A DNA stretch of 64,000 nt from assembly GCF_965227725.1 (NCBI RefSeq), contig NZ_CBDDGH010000005.1, positions 1,488,001 to 1,552,000 of the forward strand. Reading direction: 5' to 3'. Positions 17,279 to 25,755 of this stretch are shown piece after piece (position 1 is the stretch's first letter; the number at the start of each line of letters is the position of its first letter). The stretch is from Shimia sp965227725 (lineage in GTDB: Bacteria; Pseudomonadota; Alphaproteobacteria; Rhodobacterales; Rhodobacteraceae). Below the pieces are notes generated by a model. It did no database searches and had not been told where the DNA came from. It saw only the letters and a list, made by a program, of their open reading frames with translations. The position numbers and the translations under genes were made by a program.

Positions 17279-18964
17279 ATGAACATTCCTGTGAAACCGG
17301 CATCCAATATGTCGCCGGCTGACGACCGCACCCTACAGGCGCTTGAGCTTGTAGACGCGGCAGAAGAACAGGCCTTCGACAACCTGAGCTCCTTGGCGAG
17401 CCGCGTGCTCGGCGCGCCTGTTGCTCTGGTTTCTATCGTGCAGCCCAGCGAAGACCGGCAATACTTCAAAAGCCACGTCGGCTTGCCTCCGGCCTATGCC
17501 GAGGCGCGCCAAACACCGCTCAGCCATTCCTTCTGTCAGCACGTGCGCGCCAGCAACGCGCCGCTGGTTGTCTCAGACGCCCGTGAGCACCCTGTGCTCA
17601 AATTCAACGGTGCTATCAAAGATCTTAATGTGATCGGCTATCTTGGGATGCCCATCCACCTGCCCGATGGCACACCGATTGGTGCGCTCTGCGCAGCCAC
17701 GCCCGAGCCGCGGGATTGGAGCGCAGAAGATCAGCGCACGCTGCAGCAGGTCGCACACTGCGTGAACGAACAGATCGCCCTCAAAGCCGCGCTGGTCGAA
17801 GCCAAGGACGCCGAGGCACTGGCGCAGCAGGCCGCAGAGGCACGCGAAACATTTCTGGCCCATATGGCCCATGAAATCCGCACGCCGCTCAATGGCATCA
17901 TTGGCTCGGTGGACATGCTGCATGAATATGCCAGCGACAAACCCAAAAACAGCGAATGTGTGGATCTGCTCAGCTCTATAGAGACCTCTTCGATGGGTCT
18001 GCTGCGCATCCTCAATGACTCGCTGGACCTCAGCAAAATTGACGCCGGCGAACTCACGCTGGAGGCGCTCCCCTTCTCCGCCTCAGAAACCACACATGCG
18101 GTGATGGCGCTTTATCGGGGCAGCTCTGAGGCCAAAGCGCTGTCTCTGACCTATGAGGAGCAAGGCGCCTGCACCGATCTGTTGCGCTTGGGGGATGAAT
18201 TCCGCCTGCGCCAAATTCTGGGCAACCTCATCAGCAACGCCATCAAATTCACCGACAGCGGCGCTGTGGGCATCACCCTGCACACGCTGCCAACCGGCCT
18301 GCGTTTCAGCATTTCCGACACCGGCAGCGGCATGGATGAGAAACAGCTGAGCCGCCTGTTCCAACCCTACACACAGGCCACCGCCTCTGTGGCGCGCCGC
18401 AAGGGCGGCACCGGTCTTGGCCTGTCCATCGTCAAAAAACTTGTCGACCTCATGGGCGGCGAGATTGAGGTAGAGAGCAAACTGGGCGAAGGCACAACCT
18501 TCCATGTGACCCTGCCCATGCCGATCACCAAAGCGCAGGACGAGCAGAAGATCTCACCGGAAATCCTGCACAATGCCTATGCGGGCAAAGAGGCTCTGGT
18601 TGCGGACGACAGCGCAGTCAACCGCCTTGTGCTGTCCAAAATGCTGGAGAGCATGGGCGCATCGGTAAAAACCGCCACCAACGGCGCCACCGCGCTGCAA
18701 CAGGCGCGCGACACGCGCTTTGACTTCCTGTTTGTCGACATTCAGATGCCCGATTTCAGCGGTGATCAGATCGCCCAGGCCCTGCGCACAGATCCTGCCT
18801 CCGGGGTCTCCGCCGGATGCACCAAACTGGTGGCTGTGACGGCCAATGCCTTCCCTGAACAGGTGCAAAGCTATCTTGATGCAGGCTTTGACGATTGTCT
18901 GGCCAAGCCTCTGAAAAGAATTGATTTGCTGTCGGTGCTTGAGCCGTTCCGCCTCCACGCATAA
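17279..18964 (+). CDS. GAF-domain hybrid histidine kinase
   Basis: A 561-residue soluble sensor kinase. A GAF-type domain (about 25-165) is followed by a short coiled coil rich in Ala/Glu. Then come the HisKA domain with His198 (HMAHEIRTPLNGIIGSVDML), an HATPase domain (NLISNAIKFTD, SDTGSGM, GGTGLGLSIVKKL) and a C-terminal receiver domain with the phospho-acceptor Asp487 (FVDIQMPD). No transmembrane helix is seen, so the signal is cytoplasmic. The receiver makes it a hybrid kinase needing a separate phosphotransfer protein, none of which is nearby. The ligand is unknown. Confidence 0.92.
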   Translation: MNIPVKPASNMSPADDRTLQALELVDAAEEQAFDNLSSLASRVLGAPVALVSIVQPSEDRQYFKSHVGLPPAYAEARQTPLSHSFCQHVRASNAPLVVSDAREHPVLKFNGAIKDLNVIGYLGMPIHLPDGTPIGALCAATPEPRDWSAEDQRTLQQVAHCVNEQIALKAALVEAKDAEALAQQAAEARETFLAHMAHEIRTPLNGIIGSVDMLHEYASDKPKNSECVDLLSSIETSSMGLLRILNDSLDLSKIDAGELTLEALPFSASETTHAVMALYRGSSEAKALSLTYEEQGACTDLLRLGDEFRLRQILGNLISNAIKFTDSGAVGITLHTLPTGLRFSISDTGSGMDEKQLSRLFQPYTQATASVARRKGGTGLGLSIVKKLVDLMGGEIEVESKLGEGTTFHVTLPMPITKAQDEQKISPEILHNAYAGKEALVADDSAVNRLVLSKMLESMGASVKTATNGATALQQARDTRFDFLFVDIQMPDFSGDQIAQALRTDPASGVSAGCTKLVAVTANAFPEQVQSYLDAGFDDCLAKPLKRIDLLSVLEPFRLHA

Positions 18965-19077
18965 GCCACCACCTGCGCCGCCGTTTTGGCCGAGGCAGGA
19001 AAACCACTTATGCTTGCAACCTAGGGCCGCTTCGGCGATGACTGTGCCCAGTTAAGTCAACTTGGAGCATCGGTTAC

Positions 19078-20163
19078 ATGGCCCTTCCCGCCAAAAAGCA
19101 ATTTCAGTTCTGGGGTATTTTTGTTCTGGTATCTGCCCTGATGCTTTGGGCGCTGGGGCATGTGTTGCTGCCCTTCGTGCTGGGCGGCGCGATTGCCTAT
19201 TTTTTGGATCCGGTCGCCGACCGCCTTGAAAACAGCGGACTTTCACGGGCCGCCGCCACCGCGCTGATCACGCTGGTGGGGCTTTTGGTCTTTGCGGTTT
19301 TGGTGCTCGCTGTGGTGCCAACCCTGATCCAGCAGTTCATCGCGCTTGTGGAAACCCTGCCCGAAGTGGTGCAACAGGTACGCGCCTTTGTGGCAGCCAA
19401 ATTCCCCAGCATGCAGCAACCGGACTCGGTCATGCACCAGACCCTGCAGCAGCTTGGGGCCGTACTCAAAGAGCGTGGCGGCGCGTTTTTGCAGACCGCG
19501 CTCAGCTCCGCCATGTCTGTGCTCAACGTGGTGACCCTTCTGGTGATCGCGCCAGTGGTGGCCTTTTATCTCCTGCTCGATTGGGACCGGATGGTCGCCG
19601 AAGTCGACGGGCTGCTGCCCCGTGATCACGCGCCGATCATTCGCCGTCTTGCCAGCGACATCGACAAAACACTCGCTTCGTTTGTGCGCGGCATGGGCAC
19701 CGTCTGTCTGATCCTTGGCACCTATTATGCCGTTGCCCTAATGGTGGTGGGGCTGCAATTTGGCCTGGTGGTTGGCTCCATCGCGGGCCTTGTGACCTTC
19801 ATCCCTTACCTTGGCGCTCTGATCGGGGGCGCGCTCGCCATCGGTCTGGCGCTGTTCCAATTCTGGGGGGACTGGCTGCAGGTTGGTCTGGTCGGAATTA
19901 TCTTTGCCATCGGGCAGGTGGTGGAAGGCAACATCCTGACCCCCAAACTGGTTGGCAAATCGGTGGGCCTGCACCCGGTCTGGCTGCTCTTGGCACTGTC
20001 CGTCTTCGGCGCGCTCTTCGGATTTGTCGGCATGCTGGTCGCCGTTCCGGTCGCAGCCGCCATCGGTGTGCTTGCACGTTTCGCCACAGGCCAATACATG
20101 TCCTCAAAACTCTACTACGGGCACAGCGCTTCGCAGAGCGAAAGCGCACAGGACGCTGAATAA
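19078..20163 (+). CDS. AI-2E family transporter (PerM/TqsA-like)
   Basis: A 361-residue inner-membrane protein of the UPF0118 family, with about eight hydrophobic helices. Landmarks are an N-terminal helix pair, a long amphipathic region (ALVETLPEVVQQVRAFVAAKF), and late helices holding FIPYLGALIGGALAIGLALFQF and VEGNILTPKLVGKSVGLHP. E. coli TqsA exports autoinducer-2, while other members act as Na+/H+ antiporters, so the substrate is open. The hdaA gene begins 6 bases after its stop; the permease-hdaA pairing suggests one transcript. Confidence 0.9.
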   Translation: MALPAKKQFQFWGIFVLVSALMLWALGHVLLPFVLGGAIAYFLDPVADRLENSGLSRAAATALITLVGLLVFAVLVLAVVPTLIQQFIALVETLPEVVQQVRAFVAAKFPSMQQPDSVMHQTLQQLGAVLKERGGAFLQTALSSAMSVLNVVTLLVIAPVVAFYLLLDWDRMVAEVDGLLPRDHAPIIRRLASDIDKTLASFVRGMGTVCLILGTYYAVALMVVGLQFGLVVGSIAGLVTFIPYLGALIGGALAIGLALFQFWGDWLQVGLVGIIFAIGQVVEGNILTPKLVGKSVGLHPVWLLLALSVFGALFGFVGMLVAVPVAAAIGVLARFATGQYMSSKLYYGHSASQSESAQDAE

Positions 20164-20169
20164 ACGACA

Positions 20170-20838
20170 ATGGCTGAACAGCTAAATTTTGATCTGCCCG
20201 TCCGGGCAGCGCTTGGGCGTGATGATTTCTTTGTCAGCCCCGCCAACGCCATGGCTCTTGGGCTTGTCGACCTCTGGCCCAATTGGGCGGGCGGCAAACT
20301 TGTGCTGTCAGGGCCTTTGGGCTCGGGCAAGACCCATCTGACCCATGTGTGGGCCGCTCTGGCCGAGGCGCAGATCGTCAGCGCGACGAGCCTTCACAAA
20401 GACGACGTGCCCGCACTCGCCAAAACCCCCGTGGCCGTGGAAGATGTGCATCTGATCGCAGACAATCCAGAGGCCCAGACCGCGCTGTTTCACCTGCACA
20501 ACCTGACCTTGGCAGAGGGCAACACGCTCCTGCTCACAGGGCTTGGCACCCCATTGCAATGGGGCCTCACCCTGCCCGACCTCCTGAGCCGGATGCAGGG
20601 CACGACGGTGGCCACCTTGGATCAACCGGATGACATGCTGCTGATGGCGGTGATGGCCAAACAGTTCGGCGACCGCCAACTGATGCCAACCCCCGATGTG
20701 CTCAGCTACATCGCCAAACATATGGACCGCTCCTTTGCAGGGGTGGCCCGCGTGGTCGAAGCCGTGGACCAGCTCTCCCTCAGCGAAAAGCGCCCGATCA
20801 CCAAAGTGCTGGCCAAACGGGTGCTGGAGCAGGACTGA
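20170..20838 (+). CDS. hdaA: DnaA-related replication regulator HdaA
   Basis: A 222-residue AAA+ protein resembling DnaA domain III. HdaA/Hda binds the beta clamp after replication starts and stimulates ATP hydrolysis by DnaA, preventing re-initiation. The clamp-binding motif is present at the very N-terminus (QLNFDLP, residues 4-10). Walker A is GPLGSGKTHL and a Walker B-like VAVEDVHLI follows. The lid ends in RSFAGVARVVEAVDQLSLSEKRPITKVLAKRVL. The DnaA DNA-binding domain IV is absent, which separates it from DnaA. A GGCGCGCC inverted repeat follows the gene. Confidence 0.92.
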   Translation: MAEQLNFDLPVRAALGRDDFFVSPANAMALGLVDLWPNWAGGKLVLSGPLGSGKTHLTHVWAALAEAQIVSATSLHKDDVPALAKTPVAVEDVHLIADNPEAQTALFHLHNLTLAEGNTLLLTGLGTPLQWGLTLPDLLSRMQGTTVATLDQPDDMLLMAVMAKQFGDRQLMPTPDVLSYIAKHMDRSFAGVARVVEAVDQLSLSEKRPITKVLAKRVLEQD

Positions 20839-20853
20839 AACACCTGCCCCAAA

Positions 20854-20879
20854 GGCGCGCCAATACCTATCGGCGCGCC
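20854..20879. terminator. Inverted repeat between convergent hdaA and SnoaL genes
   Basis: Two copies of the self-complementary octamer GGCGCGCC, at 20854-20861 and 20872-20879, can form an 8-pair stem around AATACCTATC. There is no T run. It may serve both strands. Confidence 0.5.
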
Positions 20880-20894
20880 AGTGACTACCCGTCC

Positions 20895-21659
20895 TTAGAA
20901 TTTGCCGTTGTCATGCACCATCTGCGCCGGCGTTGGAGACACCACATCCCAGTGCTCAACAATCTTGCCATCCTCAACCCGCCACAGATCAAAGAACGCC
21001 CACGGCTGATCGCTGACAGTGGCATCCGAGGCCACAAAGACAAAGTTGCCTTCCGCCACCACAATCTGCGGTTCAAACTTGGTGATCACAAAGCCCTGCT
21101 CGGCCCAGGCTTTGGTGCCCGCAATCAACCCGTCAATCCCATCCGCCAGCTGCGGATTATGCTGCATGTAGACCTCTGAATACATCGGCGCTTTTTCCGG
21201 TGCCGCACCACCCAGAACATCCCGCACAAAACCCAGCACCAGCGCCTTGTTCTCCTCGGTACGGTCCAGATCTGTGACCTCGGTGGGGCCCTCCGTCATG
21301 CCCCGACCTGACATTGTGGTTTCCGGAATGGGCTGGAGGTTGTCCCAATGCTCGGCAACCTTGCCATCCTCCACCCGGAACACATCAAACGCCGCCAGAC
21401 TTGGCGCGCCAAAGGCATCGGCATTGTCAAAGGTGCTGTGCAACACGACCAGATCCCCTTCCGAGATGACACGGTGGGTTGTGACGCTCATGCCCGACTG
21501 CTCCACAAGCGGCACCAGCCCCATCAGCCCCTCGGCACCGGTCGGCACCTGCGGATTGTGTTGAATGTAATCTGCGGTGACCAGCGCACGGGCGGCCTCA
21601 GGGTCGTGATCTGTAAATGCAGCAGTGAAAAGCGCGAGCACAAGTTCTTTCGGTGACAT
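20895..21659 (-). CDS. Tandem SnoaL/NTF2-like domain protein
   Basis: A 254-residue protein made of two copies of a SnoaL-like alpha+beta cone domain (about 1-120 and 135-254). The copies share YIQHNPQVPTGAEGLMGL versus YMQHNPQLADGIDGLIAG, and FDVFRVEDGKVAEHWDNLQP versus FDLWRVEDGKIVEHWDVVSP. Single-domain relatives include polyketide cyclases and unknown enzymes. The His/Asn and Asp/Glu pocket residues are kept in both halves, so both may be active. There is no signal peptide. It is divergent from an HxlR-type regulator that probably controls it. Confidence 0.85.
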   Translation of the reverse strand: MSPKELVLALFTAAFTDHDPEAARALVTADYIQHNPQVPTGAEGLMGLVPLVEQSGMSVTTHRVISEGDLVVLHSTFDNADAFGAPSLAAFDVFRVEDGKVAEHWDNLQPIPETTMSGRGMTEGPTEVTDLDRTEENKALVLGFVRDVLGGAAPEKAPMYSEVYMQHNPQLADGIDGLIAGTKAWAEQGFVITKFEPQIVVAEGNFVFVASDATVSDQPWAFFDLWRVEDGKIVEHWDVVSPTPAQMVHDNGKF

Positions 21660-21704
21660 GATTTGATCCTCTGATTCGTGTCTGTTTCGTCTCTGTACAA
21701 ACTT

Positions 21705-21770
21705 GGTATCAAATCCCTACCACATAGCAATTACGTACCTTAAACTGACCTGGTATGGTCAAACATACCA
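21705..21770. promoter_or_regulatory. Candidate HxlR operators
   Basis: A perfect palindrome TGGTATG (21751-21757) - six bases - CATACCA (21764-21770) lies 80 bases before the regulator start. A second, shorter one, TGGTA (21705-21709) and TACCA (21718-21722), lies 45 bases before the SnoaL start. The shared TGGTA/TACCA arms in the divergent promoter fit binding by one dimeric winged-helix regulator. Confidence 0.6.
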
Positions 21771-21849
21771 ACACAACAAAGGGAATTTGCATTCCACTCC
21801 ACGCTACATTACTGTTCAAGTTAGTTTTGAAACGATACTAGAGCCTCAC

Positions 21850-22227
21850 ATGCTACCAATCGGCGTTGCCAACAAAGCGGAAGCTTCAAACTGCTCCATA
21901 CGCTCGGTCCTCTCCAACGTGACCGGCAAATGGCGCATGATCATCATCATGGCGCTGGAGGATGAACCCAAGCGGTTCGGCAGCCTCAAGCGCTGCATTG
22001 GCGATGTCACCCAAAGCGTGCTGACCGAAAACCTGCGCGGCTTGCAGCGTGACGGTTATATCACCCGCTCCGTCGACCCCGGCCCGCCCGTTGCCGTGTC
22101 TTATGAGCTCACCCCACTGGGCCGCACCCTGCTGGAGCTTCTGAAGCCGCTGGTGTTCTGGTCACACGAGCAAATGTCTGAGGTCCGGCAACACCGCATG
22201 GAATACGATCGCGATCAGGCAGGTTGA
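21850..22227 (+). CDS. HxlR-family winged-helix regulator
   Basis: A 125-residue HxlR protein. The ATG at 21850 is chosen because it gives the usual HxlR length; the frame upstream has no family sequence and contains the palindromes. The core reads CSIRSVLSNVTGKWRMIIIMALE, FGSLKRCIGDVTQSVLTENLRGLQRDGYITRSV and VSYELTPLGRTLLELL, which is the complete winged helix. HxlR proteins often respond to quinones or electrophiles, but no effector can be told here. Divergent from the SnoaL gene, with shared palindromes between. Confidence 0.9.
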   Translation: MLPIGVANKAEASNCSIRSVLSNVTGKWRMIIIMALEDEPKRFGSLKRCIGDVTQSVLTENLRGLQRDGYITRSVDPGPPVAVSYELTPLGRTLLELLKPLVFWSHEQMSEVRQHRMEYDRDQAG

Positions 22228-22390
22228 AGCGCACCGTCCAAGTGCCAAACCTGTTTCACAAAGCAGCATTGCCTCGTTGGGGCCCACCCAAAACCACCCG
22301 CGCCACCCAAAAACACGATGACAGCCATAATGCAGACACTTTTAGGCATCATCCGTTCTAACTGAACAATTTGCATACGCGGGGGCGCGA

Positions 22391-23332
22391 ATGGATATCA
22401 CCGAACTGGCCCAACTGGCCTTGTCAAAAATCACGGGAATAACCCACAACGCAAATCTGCGGCATTTCTGGGTCTATGTCCTCTGCGGCATGGCCATCGC
22501 CGTATGCGCCCATCGTGTGGGTGGCGATGACCGCAAATTCCATTCGGTGTTCTTTAGAAAAGAAGTCTGGGGCTCGCGTTCCGCCTTCATCGACTACATC
22601 ATTCTGATCGCAAACCCGATCATCATGGTTCTGGCCTTTGACTGGCTCCTCAAAAAGCTCTGGAGCCTGAGTGCCATCGTCGCCAGCGGCGTGAAATCCT
22701 TTGGCGCAGATCTCCAATCCGAAAGCGGCTCAATCTGGGTCGCCGTGGCACTGACCGTCTCGCTCTATGTGGTGAATGACTTCATGCGCTGGTGGCTGCA
22801 CTATCTGCAGCACAAAATTCCGGTGCTCTGGGAATTTCACAAGATCCACCACTCCGCCGAACATCTGAACTTCGCCACCGCAGAACGCCACCACCCGCTG
22901 GACGCCGTGTTCTTCCTGACCGGCACGATCAGCGCCGCTGCGCTGGTGAATGGGGTATTCGTGGGCCTTTTCGGGGATCAGCTCACCGTCTATCAGCTTG
23001 GCGGCGCAAATGTGATCTTCTTCGGCTCAAACCTCATCGGCGGTGTCCTGCGCCACAGCCCCGCCTGGGTCAGCTACGGCCCACGCATCGAGAAATGGCT
23101 GATTTCACCCGCCATGCATCAGATCCACCACTCCAGCGACCCCAAGCATTGGGACAAAAACATGGGGGGCGGTTTGGCGATCTGGGATCGCATGGGCGGC
23201 ACGCTCTATGTCCCCAAAGGGCGCGAAGAGCTGGACTTCGGCATAGGCGAAGAGACACAGGACTACCGCACCGTTTATGGCATCTACATTGAGCCACTGA
23301 TCAAAGCCAAACGGATCTTCCAGCGCGGCTGA
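22391..23332 (+). CDS. Sterol desaturase/fatty acid hydroxylase family membrane protein
   Basis: A 313-residue integral membrane di-iron enzyme. Four hydrophobic segments precede and enclose the His clusters: HKIHHSAEHLN, ERHHPLD and HQIHHSSDPKHWDKNMG, with an earlier WWLHYLQHK. These match the eight-His pattern that binds two irons in the family. The reaction would be O2-dependent hydroxylation or desaturation of a lipid. The exact lipid is unknown; ornithine-lipid or carotenoid hydroxylases are possible relatives. It is alone on the plus strand. Confidence 0.88.
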   Translation: MDITELAQLALSKITGITHNANLRHFWVYVLCGMAIAVCAHRVGGDDRKFHSVFFRKEVWGSRSAFIDYIILIANPIIMVLAFDWLLKKLWSLSAIVASGVKSFGADLQSESGSIWVAVALTVSLYVVNDFMRWWLHYLQHKIPVLWEFHKIHHSAEHLNFATAERHHPLDAVFFLTGTISAAALVNGVFVGLFGDQLTVYQLGGANVIFFGSNLIGGVLRHSPAWVSYGPRIEKWLISPAMHQIHHSSDPKHWDKNMGGGLAIWDRMGGTLYVPKGREELDFGIGEETQDYRTVYGIYIEPLIKAKRIFQRG

Positions 23333-23494
23333 TGGTGACAAATTGGGCCAGCTGAGTGTCAGCATAACTTCAAAGAGCGGCTGACACGCAAACGTCACCC
23401 GCTTGCCCAGCCATCTGCCGCCCCCGCGCTGGACCCTCCATAAAATCCGCCCTAAAGTCATCTTCTCGTTACCTGCCAATGGCATGAGAGCCGC

Positions 23495-25669
23495 ATGACC
23501 CAAGCTGACTTTCTGAAATCCGACTTCCCCGCCGCCACCGCGATGCCTGATCTGGACATCTCCGGGCCGGACCGTTTCTACAATCGCGAGCTGAGCTGGC
23601 TCGGCTTTAACTGGCGTGTGCTGGAAGAAAGCGAAAACCCGCGTGTGCCGCTTCTGGAACGCCTGCGCTTTCTGTCGATTTCCGCCACCAACCTCGATGA
23701 ATTTTACACCGTGCGCGTGGCCGGTCTGCGCGAGCTTGTGCGCGAAGGGCACACCAGCCCCGCTCAGGATGGCCATTCCCCGGCGGAACAGCTTGTTCTG
23801 ATCAACGAAGACGCCCGCAACCTGCTGCAGGAACAGCAGCGCATGTTCAACGAGTTGCGCGAGGCACTCGAAGACAAAGACATCCATATCCTGGACCGCG
23901 AGGCCCTCTCCGACGACGACCAGACCTTCCTCGCCGATGTCTTCATGAACCGCGTGTTCCCGGTGCTCTCGCCTCTGGCCATCGACCCGGCGCACCCGTT
24001 CCCCTTCATCCCCAACACCGGCTTTTCGCTGGCGTTGCAGCTTGAGCGCAAGAAAAACAAGCGTCCCCTTCAGGCGCTGCTGCCGATCCCGCATCAGATC
24101 GACCGCTTTGTCTTCCTGCCCTCCGAGGGCAACACCGTCCGCGCCCTGCCGCTCGAAGAGCTGCTGATCCTGCATCTGGACAGCGTTTTCCCCGGCTACA
24201 AGGTCAAAGGCCACTGCGCCTTCCGTGTGTTGCGCGACAGCGATCTTGAGGTCGAGGACGAGGCCGAAGACCTCGTGCGCGAATTTGAGGTGGCCCTGAA
24301 ACGTCGCCGCCGCGGCGAAGTTGTCCGCCTCAAGATCACCGCAGATGCCCCCGCCTCGCTTAAGAAACTCATCATGGACGAGCTCGAAGTGCGCGGCGAT
24401 GAGGTGGTCGATATCGCGGGCATGATTGGCCTTGCCGACCTCAAGGAACTGGTGGTTGATGAACGTCCGGACCTGCTCTGGCCATCGTTCACCCCGCGTG
24501 TGCCGGAGCGCGTGCAGGATTTTGACGGCGATATGTTTGCCGCGATCCGCCAGAAAGACATGCTGCTGCACCACCCCTATGAGACCTTCGACATGGTGGT
24601 GCGCTTCCTGCAGCAGGCGGCGCATGATCCCAATGTGGTGGCGATCAAACAGACGCTCTACCGGACGTCGAAAAACTCCCCCATCGTCAGCGCCCTTTGT
24701 GAGGCCGCCGAGGACGGCAAATCCGTCACCGCGCTGGTGGAGCTGAAGGCGCGGTTTGATGAAGCCGCCAACATCCGCCAATCCCGTCGCCTTGAGCGCG
24801 CGGGCGCCCATGTGGTTTATGGCTTTCTGGATCTCAAAACCCATGCCAAGATCTCTACCGTGGTGCGGCGCGAGGGCGACAGACTCGTCACCTACACCCA
24901 CTATGGCACCGGCAACTACCACCCGATCACCGCCAAAATTTACACAGACGTGAGCCTTTTCACCTGCGACGCTGATCTGGGACGCGACGCCAACAAAGTG
25001 TTCAACTTCCTGTCCGGCTATGTGGAGCCGGAAAAGCTCGACAATCTGGCGATCTCCCCGATCACGCTAAAGCCGCGTCTTCTGGAAATGATCGGCGCTG
25101 AGGCGGAGAACGCCCGCGCGGGCAAGCCTGCCGCAATCTGGGCCAAGATGAATTCGCTGGTGGATGCGGAGGTGATCGACGCGCTGTATGCGGCCTCTCA
25201 GGCCGGTGTGAAAATCTCACTCGTGGTGCGCGGCATCTGCTGTCTGCGGCCCGGTATTGAGGGACTTTCTGACAACATCCGCGTCAAATCCGTCGTCGGC
25301 CGCTTTCTGGAGCATTCCCGCGTGATGTGTTTTGCCAATGGTCAAGAACTCCCCAACAAGAAGGCCCGCGTCTTTATGTCCTCGGCCGACTGGATGGGGC
25401 GCAACCTCAAACGCCGTGTGGAAACGCTGGTCGAGGTCAAAAACGCCACGGTGAAAGCGCAGATCATGAGCCAGGTTCTGGCTGCCAACCTTGCCGATGT
25501 GGCGCAAAGCTGGGTGATGAAACCTGATGGAAGCTTTGCACGCCTGCCGGTGCCTGAGGGCGCATTTGCCTTCAACTGCCACCGTTTCTTCATGGAAAAC
25601 CCCTCACTTTCGGGCCGCGGATCTGCTGGCGCATCAGATGTGCCCAAACTGACCCATACGGATGATTGA
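23495..25669 (+). CDS. ppk: Polyphosphate kinase 1
   Basis: A 724-residue PPK1, close to the usual 690-720. It reversibly polymerises the gamma phosphate of ATP into polyphosphate. The N-terminal domain opens with FYNRELSWLGFNWRVLEE and RLRFLSISATNLDEFYTVRVAGL. The catalytic phospholipase D-like half contains the candidate autophosphorylated His450 in KTHAKISTVVRR, then THYGTGNYHP and CFANGQE-type segments. It is followed by a terminator and then ppx, so the two opposing activities are adjacent. Confidence 0.97.
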   Translation: MTQADFLKSDFPAATAMPDLDISGPDRFYNRELSWLGFNWRVLEESENPRVPLLERLRFLSISATNLDEFYTVRVAGLRELVREGHTSPAQDGHSPAEQLVLINEDARNLLQEQQRMFNELREALEDKDIHILDREALSDDDQTFLADVFMNRVFPVLSPLAIDPAHPFPFIPNTGFSLALQLERKKNKRPLQALLPIPHQIDRFVFLPSEGNTVRALPLEELLILHLDSVFPGYKVKGHCAFRVLRDSDLEVEDEAEDLVREFEVALKRRRRGEVVRLKITADAPASLKKLIMDELEVRGDEVVDIAGMIGLADLKELVVDERPDLLWPSFTPRVPERVQDFDGDMFAAIRQKDMLLHHPYETFDMVVRFLQQAAHDPNVVAIKQTLYRTSKNSPIVSALCEAAEDGKSVTALVELKARFDEAANIRQSRRLERAGAHVVYGFLDLKTHAKISTVVRREGDRLVTYTHYGTGNYHPITAKIYTDVSLFTCDADLGRDANKVFNFLSGYVEPEKLDNLAISPITLKPRLLEMIGAEAENARAGKPAAIWAKMNSLVDAEVIDALYAASQAGVKISLVVRGICCLRPGIEGLSDNIRVKSVVGRFLEHSRVMCFANGQELPNKKARVFMSSADWMGRNLKRRVETLVEVKNATVKAQIMSQVLAANLADVAQSWVMKPDGSFARLPVPEGAFAFNCHRFFMENPSLSGRGSAGASDVPKLTHTDD

Positions 25670-25689
25670 CCTCATCGTCTGATTGACCG

Positions 25690-25738
25690 AAAAAGCCGCG
25701 TGGCGCACAGTAATGATGCAGAACCACGCGACTTTTTT
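25690..25738 (+). terminator. Rho-independent terminator of ppk
   Basis: AAAAAG and CGCGTGG pair with CCACGCG and CTTTTTT, with one C/A mismatch between the two stem parts and a 20-base loop. The T6 run ends the structure. ppx starts 18 bases later, so read-through or a promoter inside this region is needed for ppx. Confidence 0.85.
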
Positions 25739-25755
25739 GGCCGGACCAGACGCCT

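Noticed and set aside
23105..24922. A 605-codon minus-strand frame
   Set aside because: It is antisense to ppk and the end of the hydroxylase gene and its product has no recognisable motif.
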